Made by a program: the position numbers and the translations under genes | The notes under the pieces: model-generated | Told to the model about the DNA's origin: nothing | Seen by the model: only the letters and a program-made list of their open reading frames with translations | The model's database searches: none | Assembly: GCA_016928495.1 (NCBI GenBank) | Contig: JAFGKQ010000020.1 | Location: 1 to 6,120, forward strand | Origin: Candidatus Fermentibacterales bacterium | GTDB taxonomy: Bacteria; Fermentibacterota; Fermentibacteria; Fermentibacterales; JAFGKQ01 | Direction of reading: 5' to 3' | Length of the DNA stretch: 6,120 nucleotides | Shown: positions 1 to 5,208 of the stretch, in pieces | Position numbering within the stretch: the stretch's first letter is position 1 | How the letters are laid out: each line of letters begins with the position of its first letter

Positions 1-566
1 CTCCTGGCCTCGGCCTTCTCGGGCTGCTTCCCGGTCTCGGCCTGCCGCTCTCCCTCCTCCTCGAGAACGACGATGTCCCCATCCCGACAGGTTCTCTCGA
101 CGTTCTCGTAGGAAGCGAACCGGGTCCTGAGATCCTGCAGGGTCCGCTCCACGGCGCTATCCAGGTCTCCCACCATCTTCTTGAGCGTCAGTTTCTTGTA
201 GCCCTTCGGCTTGACTTCGGAGAAGAGCGTGAGCTCGGCCTCGAACTCGAAGGGCTTGCCCTCGGACGGAAGGGTCGTCTCCCCTCCCGGGGCCTCGTCG
301 GCCAGTATCCAGTCCTGCTCGTCGAGAGCGTGCTCTATCAGCCTGGTTCTGAGCTTCTCGCCAACCTCCGAGCGGATCATGTTCCCGTACTTGCTATCGA
401 TGACGGACCTGGGTATCCGGCCCTTCCGGAAGCCCGGCAGAGAGACGTCGCGAAGGAGGCTCTTCCTCACCTCCCTGAACAGCGAGTCCACCCGCTCGCC
501 GTCCTCGTGGAAACGAACCAGGACCCTGTTGCGGTCCTTGTCCTTCTGGACAACCTCGTATGTCAT
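1..566 (-). CDS. tig: Trigger factor (ribosome-associated chaperone), N-terminal part; 3' end outside window
   Basis: Trigger factor docks at the ribosomal exit tunnel, shields nascent chains and, in most species, carries a peptidyl-prolyl isomerase (FKBP-type) domain. Reading back from the ATG at 566, 188 codons stay open to the window edge. Residues 45-52 read GFRKGRIP, matching the family's ribosome-docking loop (GFRKGKVP in E. coli, as I recall it), followed by a conserved-looking KYG at 59-61. Residues 1 to about 115 fit the ribosome-binding domain. Residues 120-160 fit the linker that leads into the isomerase domain, whose first strand appears to be DGDIVVLEEEGE at 162-173. The following residues, up to the window edge, are rich in Glu, Lys and Gln, and no isomerase active-site residues are reached. 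A GGAAGG Shine-Dalgarno at 572-577 lies 5 nt before the ATG. The gene lies 41 bp downstream of tRNA-Leu on the same strand with no terminator between, so co-transcription is likely. The identification is firm; the fate of the C-terminal half is not visible. Confidence 0.95.
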   Translation of the reverse strand, partial: MTYEVVQKDKDRNRVLVRFHEDGERVDSLFREVRKSLLRDVSLPGFRKGRIPRSVIDSKYGNMIRSEVGEKLRTRLIEHALDEQDWILADEAPGGETTLPSEGKPFEFEAELTLFSEVKPKGYKKLTLKKMVGDLDSAVERTLQDLRTRFASYENVERTCRDGDIVVLEEEGERQAETGKQPEKAEAR

Positions 567-607
567 CTCGACCTTCCAGGACGCCCGGGGTCTCAGGCAG
601 TGAGAGC

Positions 608-692
608 TGGTGCGAGAGGGGGGACTCGAACCCCCACAGGTCTCCCCACCAGATCCTAAATCTGGCGCGTCTGCCGATTCCGCCACTCTCGC
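608..692 (-). tRNA. tRNA-Leu, anticodon UAG, with encoded CCA
   Basis: The minus strand folds as a class II tRNA. The 7-bp acceptor stem is GCGAGAG (692-686) with CTCTCGC (618-612), followed by discriminator A at 611 and encoded CCA at 610-608. The D region contains the bacterial tRNA-Leu-like stretch GGCGGAATCGGCAGACGCG. The anticodon stem is CCAGA/TCTGG enclosing the loop TTTAGGA, so the anticodon is UAG at 658-656, reading CUA and possibly other CUN codons. A 13-nt variable region (648-636) separates it from a T arm with five G-C pairs around TTCGAGT (635-619). A long variable arm and A73 are leucine identity features. I saw no CUA codons in the visible part of the adjacent tig gene. A strong promoter lies 41-69 bp upstream, and tig follows 41 bp downstream. 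Confidence 0.97.
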
Positions 693-732
693 AAGCTAAC
701 GAGCAAACGCACAACAGGTTATTCGGGGCCAG

Positions 733-761
733 ATTATGTCGCAATGCCCGGGTCAAGTCAA
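733..761 (-). promoter_or_regulatory. Sigma70-type promoter for tRNA-Leu and probably tig
   Basis: On the minus strand the -35 box TTGACT (761-756, five of six consensus bases) is followed after exactly 17 bp by the -10 box CATAAT (738-733, five of six). Transcription should begin near 726, giving a leader of about 34 nt before the tRNA 5' end at 692. The bases just downstream of the -10 box are GC-rich (CTGGCCCC). In well-studied bacteria such a discriminator is typical of stable-RNA promoters under stringent control; its role here is inferred. A palindromic CAGCTCGAGCTG box (769-780) sits immediately upstream of the -35 element. The start site has not been mapped. Confidence 0.72.
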
Positions 762-768
762 AGCTGGC

Positions 769-877
769 CAGCTCGAGCTGAAAGGCCAGTGCGAAACACT
801 CAGCTCGAGCTGAAAGGGCATTGCGAGACAACCCGCTCGAGCTAAAGGGCCAAGTCAACACCAACCAGCTCGAGATG
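769..877. repeat. Array of four palindromic boxes at ~32-bp spacing
   Basis: Four copies of a box with the palindromic consensus CAGCTCGAGCTG start at 769, 801, 833 and 866, so the spacings are 32, 32 and 33 bp. Copies 1 and 2 are perfect. Copy 3 differs at two positions (cc at its start, a at its end) and copy 4 at one (CGAGATG). The sequence after the first two boxes is also related, beginning GAAAGGCCAGTGCGA and GAAAGGGCATTGCGA; the third is more diverged. A degenerate further copy probably lies at about 749-768, since 749-776 resembles 849-876 at most positions. The array fills the space between the cpoB stop and the tRNA promoter. It is not a CRISPR array: the conserved part is a short palindrome and the intervening sequence is itself repeated. 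A row of operator sites or a degraded minisatellite are both possible. Confidence 0.85.
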
Positions 878-890
878 CCGGCGCCGTCGG

Positions 891-1577
891 CTACTCCAGC
901 CTGCCCCTCGCGAGATCCGCCTCCTCGCTGTCGGGATAGGTGTCGATGATCAGCCCGAGAAGCCGGTCCCTGTCGGAGTTGGCGTTGTGATAGCCGTAGA
1001 TCATGGCCGACCTGTAGAGAGCTGCGGGCGCACGCCCCGAGTCCGGATACCTGTAGTAGAGACCCAGGTACTCCTCGATTGCCAGGTGCGGGGACCCCTC
1101 CGACTCGTGGCCCATCGCCAGGTAGTAGAGGGCGTCGTCCGCCAGCGGGCTCGAGGGGTAGAGGTCGAGTATCTCCCGGAAGCCTGCTGCCGAAGCTACG
1201 TAGTCGCGCCTCTGGTACTGGCCGTAGGCCTCCTCGTAGAGCACCGAGACCTCCTGCGCCGAGACAGTGTCCTGGACGACGAGCGAGGCCGGCACCTCAC
1301 CCCTTATGTCCTCGAGAGCCAGCTCCAGCTCGGTGGCCAGGGCCGAGAGGTTCTCGAGGAGCTCCGCGGTGCTGCTTCCCGAGTGGGCCCTGAGCTGTCG
1401 GAGCAGCTCTTCGTTCGACTCCAGCCTGGTCATGATGGAGTCGACCCTTACGATCATGTCGAGCTGTCTCTGCTCGATCTGCTCGACCTTCCCCGGGGTC
1501 TCGAAGATGAAGGCACAGCCCGGCATCAGCAGCAGACCGATGGCGGTCGCGCAGAGGAGGATGCAGCGGCTCGCCAT
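891..1577 (-). CDS. cpoB: CpoB/YbgF-like Tol-Pal accessory protein with TPR repeats, predicted lipoprotein
   Basis: CpoB (YbgF) binds TolA and links the Tol machine to peptidoglycan synthesis at division in E. coli. The 228-residue product starts with a short signal sequence, a hydrophobic core ending LLLMPGC, and a likely lipidated Cys21. Residues 29-95 are rich in Glu, Leu and Gln, as expected for the N-terminal trimeric coiled coil of the family. Residues 110-228 form TPR-like helix pairs, with the spaced motifs YEEAYGQYQRRDY, DLYPSSPLADDALYYLA, YYRYPDSGRAPAALYRSA and DTYPDSEEADLA typical of this C-terminal domain. I chose ATG 1577 because the signal peptide begins there and a GAGG sequence lies about 8 nt upstream; an extension to 1631 would overlap pal and lacks signal-like sequence. 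It starts 5 nt after the pal stop, so it is in the same operon. E. coli CpoB is periplasmic, not lipidated, so anchoring is a lineage difference. The stop is TAG. Confidence 0.92.
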   Translation of the reverse strand: MASRCILLCATAIGLLLMPGCAFIFETPGKVEQIEQRQLDMIVRVDSIMTRLESNEELLRQLRAHSGSSTAELLENLSALATELELALEDIRGEVPASLVVQDTVSAQEVSVLYEEAYGQYQRRDYVASAAGFREILDLYPSSPLADDALYYLAMGHESEGSPHLAIEEYLGLYYRYPDSGRAPAALYRSAMIYGYHNANSDRDRLLGLIIDTYPDSEEADLARGRLE

Positions 1578-1582
1578 GGCCC

Positions 1583-2137
1583 CTACCTCGGCGGGAGGAC
1601 GCGGAAGTGGACCCGCCTGTTGGCCGCCCACGCCTCCTCGGTGCTTCCGAGCACGAAGGGCCTCTCCTTGCCGTAGCTGACTGTCTCGAGCCTGGAGGGG
1701 TCAACGCCGTAGTCCAGGAGGTAGTTGTAGGCCGCCACTGCCCTTCTCTCGCCCAGAGCCAGGTTGTAGTCTATTGTGCCCCGCTCGTCGCAGTGCCCTT
1801 CCAGAAGGACTCTGAACCCCCTGTTGGCCATGAGATAGGCGGCATCCCAGGCAAGGCTGTCCAACGCCTCCCCGTTGAGGTCGTTGCTGTCATACTCGAA
1901 GAACGCGTCTCTGAGGCGGTCCTGGTGATACTCGATCGAATCGAAGTGGGTTACGAGGGTCTCGGGCTCCCACACACCGAACCCCAGCGAGTCTGTGGCC
2001 AGGGTATCGGTGACGAATACGGTGGCCGTGTCGGTCCCGTTCGTGTTGGATGGCCTGCAGCCGGATCCCGTGACCGTGACGAGGACGAGCGAGACCGCGA
2101 GCGGAAGCACGGCGGCCAGTGTGCGGCGGGTTCTCAA
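1583..2137 (-). CDS. pal: Pal, peptidoglycan-associated lipoprotein (OmpA-like domain)
   Basis: Pal tethers the outer membrane to peptidoglycan and is moved to division sites by TolB and the Tol motor. The 184-residue protein has a basic start (MRTRRTL), a hydrophobic stretch at 8-23 and a candidate lipidated Cys27. A Thr/Asp/Asn-rich flexible segment follows (about 30-60), then an OmpA-like peptidoglycan-binding domain at about 75-182. Diagnostic motifs are FFEYDSNDL (79-87), EGHCDERGTIDYN (113-125), LGERRA (128-133), SYGKERP (154-160) and NRRVHF (173-178). The start is TTG at 2137: an AGGAGG sequence sits 7 nt upstream and the signal peptide begins there. The open frame continues to 2503, but that would overlap tolB by more than 270 bp and adds nothing Pal-like. 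The residue at -3 of the lipobox is Gly (TGSGC), which is unusual. An 86-bp gap separates it from tolB and 5 bp from cpoB. Confidence 0.95.
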   Translation of the reverse strand: MRTRRTLAAVLPLAVSLVLVTVTGSGCRPSNTNGTDTATVFVTDTLATDSLGFGVWEPETLVTHFDSIEYHQDRLRDAFFEYDSNDLNGEALDSLAWDAAYLMANRGFRVLLEGHCDERGTIDYNLALGERRAVAAYNYLLDYGVDPSRLETVSYGKERPFVLGSTEEAWAANRRVHFRVLPPR

Positions 2138-2144
2138 AGCGCAA

Positions 2145-2150
2145 CCTCCT
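2145..2150 (-). promoter_or_regulatory. Ribosome binding site deciding the TTG start of pal
   Basis: The minus strand carries a full AGGAGG 7 nt before the TTG at 2137-2135. No ATG or GTG in the same frame is as well placed relative to the signal peptide, so this site fixes the start. Just upstream, CTCT in the run CTCTCTCTGG can pair with AGAG next to the AGGAGG across an 8-nt loop, a weak helix that might partly mask the site. Confidence 0.75.
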
Positions 2151-2223
2151 CTTGTTGACCAGAGAGAGAAACGCGGGACGATCCTGACGCCAGCAGGGCA
2201 AGCCGTTGCTGCCGGCCTGGCCA

Positions 2224-3450
2224 TCAGAGCGGAGACCAGGTCGGGCAGTAGCACTCTCCCGGGCCCGGAAGCTCCCTGAGCAACAGGTCGTTGAGCTCCA
2301 GCACGTATATCGATCTCTCGCCTCCTCTGTTGCTGGAGAACACGAGATGCCTTCCGGTCGGTGACCATGAGGGGTCTTCGTTCAGGTAGCCCTCGAAGGT
2401 GACCTGTCTGACGTTGGAGCCATCGGCATCGGCCACGAAGACATGGATGGAGCCGGACGATGTCCTGGCGGCGTAGGCGATCCTGTCTCCGGTGGGCGAC
2501 CACGAAGGGCTGTCGCAGTAGGCATGAGCGTAGTTGAAGCGCCTGACGGCCGCTCCCGTATTGTCCATCACGAACAGCTGGGGGGCGCCAAGCCTGTCGC
2601 TGGTGAACACCAGCTGCAGCCCGGACGGAGAGAAGCTGGGAGAGGTCTCGATCGAGCTCCTCGTGGTGAGCTTCTGCAGGCCGCCCGTCGCCAGGTCGAG
2701 CAGACAGATGTTGGGGTCGCTCCCCTCCGACACCGTGAGAGCAAGCATGGTGCCGTCGGGGCTCCAGGCCGGAGTAGCGTTGAGCCCGGGAAGGGAGGAC
2801 ACCTTCCTGGCGGACCTCTGTCCTATGCTGTAGACGTAGAGGTCGGCATTGTCCGACCTGAAGGAGGTAAAGGCTATCCGGGCCCCATCGGGGCTCCAGG
2901 CGGGAGTCGTGATGACCTGCTCGTCCTCGATGAGCAGCACCGGCGACCTCGGGTCGAGGCTCCCCGCGACCAGTCTGTAGGTCTCGCCGACCCGCGAGAC
3001 GAAGGCGATCCTGGTGGAGGCTATTCCCTGCTCGCCGGTGAGACAGAACACGAGGTCGTCGGCCAGGGCATGGACCAGGGGGTATACATCATCGGAGGAA
3101 GAGGAGTAGGTCTTGCGCAGAAGCTCCTCGCCGTCGGCTTCGGCTCTTGCCGTGATGGAGGTCCCGTCCAGCCCGCCGGAGACCTCGACGCAGAGGGTTG
3201 CGACCCCTTCCTCGGAGCTTCGCAGGAGCCCCGAGAAGTCTATGTCGAACTCGAGCTGCTCAAGAACGGTCGGGACCAGATCCAGGTCTCCCTCCACAGT
3301 CACGCTCACTGGCAGGCACTCCGCCCCGATCGGTGTCATCGGCAGGAATTCCTCCCCGGGCGCCGTTGTGGGAAGACCCGCCAGCGCGGAAAGAGGCAAG
3401 AGCCTCAGGCTGGCGGCGAGCCACCGTCCGTAGGCCGGCAGCGGCATCAC
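2224..3450 (-). CDS. tolB: TolB, periplasmic beta-propeller of the Tol-Pal system
   Basis: TolB is a periplasmic protein that binds Pal and exchanges between Pal and TolA. The 408-residue product (GTG start) opens with a probable signal sequence (hydrophobic segment about 10-28). A TolB N-terminal domain follows at about 34-140, and then a beta-propeller at about 145-408. The propeller shows repeated strand motifs at 182-195 (TPAWSPDGARIAFT), 226-239 (TPAWSPDGTMLALT), 269-283 (TSPSFSPSGLQLVFT), 314-327 (SPSWSPTGDRIAYA) and 359-372 (DPSWSPTGRHLVFS). It ends TWSPL; E. coli TolB, as I recall, ends with a very similar WSPYL, so the C-terminus is complete. GTG at 3450 overlaps the upstream TGA by 4 bp and has GGGG 8 nt before it; ATG at 3447 (TGATG, 1-bp overlap) is the alternative and would remove one residue. 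Seven cysteines (45, 87, 136, 249, 312, 400, 402) are more than I would expect for TolB. Confidence 0.96.
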   Translation of the reverse strand: MMPLPAYGRWLAASLRLLPLSALAGLPTTAPGEEFLPMTPIGAECLPVSVTVEGDLDLVPTVLEQLEFDIDFSGLLRSSEEGVATLCVEVSGGLDGTSITARAEADGEELLRKTYSSSSDDVYPLVHALADDLVFCLTGEQGIASTRIAFVSRVGETYRLVAGSLDPRSPVLLIEDEQVITTPAWSPDGARIAFTSFRSDNADLYVYSIGQRSARKVSSLPGLNATPAWSPDGTMLALTVSEGSDPNICLLDLATGGLQKLTTRSSIETSPSFSPSGLQLVFTSDRLGAPQLFVMDNTGAAVRRFNYAHAYCDSPSWSPTGDRIAYAARTSSGSIHVFVADADGSNVRQVTFEGYLNEDPSWSPTGRHLVFSSNRGGERSIYVLELNDLLLRELPGPGECYCPTWSPL

Positions 3451-4136
3451 TCGGGCGGCCCCAGGAACTCGATGTTGAGGACTACGGCCTCGGTTCGCCC
3501 GTAGGGAAACGGAGGGATGCTGGCCAGCCTTATCGCGGACTCCACAGCACGATCGAAAACGTCCACTCCGCTGGTTCTCAGTGTAGTCACGCCGATGGTG
3601 CCGTCGGGGTTCACCCTGAAGGTTATCCTGTAGGACTGCGACGGCTGGACCGAGGTCCGGAAGTTGCGCCTTATCGCGGCAAAGACCCGGCCCTCGTAGC
3701 TGGCCGGACCGAAGGAGGAGCCTCCGGGCTCGCCCGATCCGTCGATGGAAGAATAGGCTCCGGACTCCTGGCTGCTCTGCTCGTCCGTCGCGGTCTCCGC
3801 CTGCTCCTCGACAGGCGTCTCCTCGACCTCCTCTACGGGCGTCTCCTGAAGCTCTTCAACCTGTTCCGCCTGCTCCTCGACAACATCCACCTGGTCCTCC
3901 GACAGCACCTCCTGCACTTCCTCCACGACCTCTGCCTGCTCCTCGACAGGCGTCTCGGCAACTGGCCCGACCTCCGGATGCAACACGGCGCCCGGCTCGG
4001 CCAGGCTGACCATGCTCACGGAGATCGCTTCTCCCCCGAAGAGGGGAGCGCTGGCGCCCCCGGACGAGACCAGCAGCCCCAGCAGGATCACCGCCACGTG
4101 TCCGACCAGTGAGTAGAGCAGCAGAGAGCGGCTCAT
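3447..4136 (-). CDS. tolA: TolA/TonB-like periplasm-spanning energy transducer with acidic linker
   Basis: Proteins of this type take energy from TolQR/ExbBD and deliver it across the periplasm. The 229-residue product has a single N-terminal membrane helix (about 5-24) with Ser9 and His13 in the SxxxH arrangement known from TonB and TolA, where it contacts the channel subunit. Residues 61-114 are a Glu/Val/Gln-rich linker with no Lys or Arg and three ETPVEE units (61-66, 98-103, 106-111). A Ser/Gly-rich hinge follows (119-146), and then a TonB-type C-terminal domain (147-229) with FRVNPDGTIG (173-182) and a C-terminal beta strand. The ATG at 4136 overlaps the tolR stop (ATGA). Position between tolR and tolB indicates TolA function, but the C-terminal domain reads as a TonB family match, so a TonB label is possible. 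The linker is shorter than in enteric TolA and lacks its Lys/Ala-rich helical character. Confidence 0.88.
   Translation of the reverse strand: MSRSLLLYSLVGHVAVILLGLLVSSGGASAPLFGGEAISVSMVSLAEPGAVLHPEVGPVAETPVEEQAEVVEEVQEVLSEDQVDVVEEQAEQVEELQETPVEEVEETPVEEQAETATDEQSSQESGAYSSIDGSGEPGGSSFGPASYEGRVFAAIRRNFRTSVQPSQSYRITFRVNPDGTIGVTTLRTSGVDVFDRAVESAIRLASIPPFPYGRTEAVVLNIEFLGPPE
3799..3956. repeat. Imperfect repeats encoding the ETPVEE(QAE) units of the TolA linker
   Basis: A 23-bp sequence at 3799-3821 recurs exactly at 3934-3956. Its first 15 bp also occur at 3868-3882, and a more diverged related segment lies at about 3824-3844. All lie in frame inside the acidic linker of the TolA-like protein and encode ETPVEEQA-type units. 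This is a natural place for length variation by slippage or recombination. Confidence 0.8.
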
Positions 4137-4546
4137 TGCTCCGCTTCCCTTTCCTCCTGCACGAGCCCGACGCTCTCGTAGCCCCCTCGACGCAGCTCGC
4201 CCAGCGCGACGGCGACGACCTCGTACCTCACGTCACGGTCAGCACGCAGGTAGGCTTCGCCGCGACCGGACGAGATGGCGGCATCAGCGATGCCGGAGAG
4301 GTCCTCCATCAGAACGGGGTTGCCCGCAACGTTGATGTTGCCGAAGGCATCTATCTCGACGACCAGAGCGTTGCCCGGGTCGAGGTTGGCTATGATCCTC
4401 CCCTGGTCGGTGGACGGCGGGGTCACGTCCGCGCTGCGCTGGATGACGGGCGCGGAGAGCATGAAGATGACGAGCAGAACGAGAGTGACGTCGACCAGGT
4501 TGGTCATGTTGATCGCGGAAAGCTTGTCGTAGCGGTGCAGGATCAA
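4133..4546 (-). CDS. tolR: TolR/ExbD family proton-channel subunit
   Basis: TolR dimers sit inside the TolQ pentamer, and their membrane aspartate carries the proton that drives the motor. The 137-residue product has a short cytoplasmic start (1-10), then INMTNLVDVTLVLLVIFMLS (12-31), which matches the family membrane helix with Asp19 in the conserved proton-relay position. The periplasmic domain (about 45-137) includes the typical AYLRADRDVRYEVVAVALGE and ends in a charged tail. The start is TTG at 4546: the open frame has no earlier start, an AGGAGG lies 8 nt upstream inside the end of tolQ, and the next ATG falls inside the membrane helix. TTGA overlaps the tolQ stop by 4 bp and ATGA overlaps the next gene. 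Operon position favours TolR over ExbD; sequence alone does not separate them. Confidence 0.94.
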   Translation of the reverse strand: MILHRYDKLSAINMTNLVDVTLVLLVIFMLSAPVIQRSADVTPPSTDQGRIIANLDPGNALVVEIDAFGNINVAGNPVLMEDLSGIADAAISSGRGEAYLRADRDVRYEVVAVALGELRRGGYESVGLVQEEREAEQ

Positions 4547-5208
4547 AGGTTGCCCCTCCTGCAGACGTCCAGCAGCTCGGACAGGAACCTCTCCATGTCG
4601 CCCACGAGGCTCTGGACCCTTCCGACGACGAAGTTGTGGAACACGTTTGCGGGAATGGCCGCAAGCAGGCCGGCAACGGTCGTCGTCAGCGCGGCGGCTA
4701 CTCCGGCACCGACTGCGCTGATGTCGGCGACACCCATGTCCCTCATGCCTATGAAGCTGGTCAGGACTCCCCAGACCGTGCCCAGAAGCCCGAGCAGGGG
4801 CGATACGCTGGTCACCGTGGCGAGGAAGCCTATGTTGCGCTCCCTCTCCGCGAGGTCCTCGCTCGCCTCGCGCTCCAGGGCGCTTCTCAGGATGCCGCTC
4901 TCCTCCTGGTCGAGCGGACCCTTGAGCCCTCTGTCCGCCCGGCTCTGCAGGAAGCGGCCGGCCTCGGAGTACATGCGGGCGAGAGGGCCAGTCTTCCTTC
5001 CCCTGTTCCAGAAATCACCTCCGGGAGCCCTGCCCGTAGTCCTGAGAGCGTCCATGAAGATCCGGGAGGACTTGAGCACCTCCCTGAACTCCCTGAGCTT
5101 CGCTATCGCCACGGCCCAGGATCCGACGGAGAGGAAGAAGATTATCAGGAGGATCAGCTTGGTTACCAGGTCCGCGTCGAAGACGAGCGAGAGGACCTTG
5201 CCGATCAA
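4543..5208 (-). CDS. tolQ: TolQ/ExbB/MotA family proton-channel protein
   Basis: TolQ forms the inner-membrane ring of the Tol motor. The 221-residue product has three membrane segments in the expected arrangement: TM1 at about 14-36, a charged cytoplasmic loop of about 90 residues, TM2 at about 127-150 (with SPLLGLLGTVWGVLTSF, 136-152), and TM3 at about 164-188 (GVAAALTTTVAGLLAAIPAN, 169-188). The GTVWG and AALTTT...AAIPA patterns are family signatures that include the channel-lining threonines. The start is TTG at 5208, the only start available before the preceding stop in this frame; GGGAGG lies 5 nt upstream. It overlaps the ridA stop by 4 bp (TTGA), so translation is probably coupled to ridA. 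Length is close to that of E. coli TolQ. Confidence 0.95.
   Translation of the reverse strand: MIGKVLSLVFDADLVTKLILLIIFFLSVGSWAVAIAKLREFREVLKSSRIFMDALRTTGRAPGGDFWNRGRKTGPLARMYSEAGRFLQSRADRGLKGPLDQEESGILRSALEREASEDLAERERNIGFLATVTSVSPLLGLLGTVWGVLTSFIGMRDMGVADISAVGAGVAAALTTTVAGLLAAIPANVFHNFVVGRVQSLVGDMERFLSELLDVCRRGNL

Noticed and set aside
394-864. Minus-strand open frame across tRNA and repeats
   Set aside because: It reads through the tRNA-Leu gene and overlaps tig in another frame; no protein family features.
769-877. CRISPR-like array with about 32-bp period
   Set aside because: The period is the full repeat distance, leaving no unique spacer of normal length; the conserved core is a 12-bp palindrome, the intervening bases are themselves related, and there are no cas genes.
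2138-2223. Terminator or attenuator between tolB and pal
   Set aside because: A short CAGCA/TGCTG pairing can be drawn, but the stem is only about 5 bp with a long loop and no T run follows.
2138-2503. N-terminal extension of Pal to 306 residues
   Set aside because: It would overlap tolB by more than 270 bp; the AGGAGG and signal peptide place the start at the TTG at 2137.
2443-3504. Long plus-strand open frame of 353 codons
   Set aside because: It is antisense to tolB, which has clear propeller motifs and an operon context; the antisense product is Gly/Arg-rich and unlike any family.
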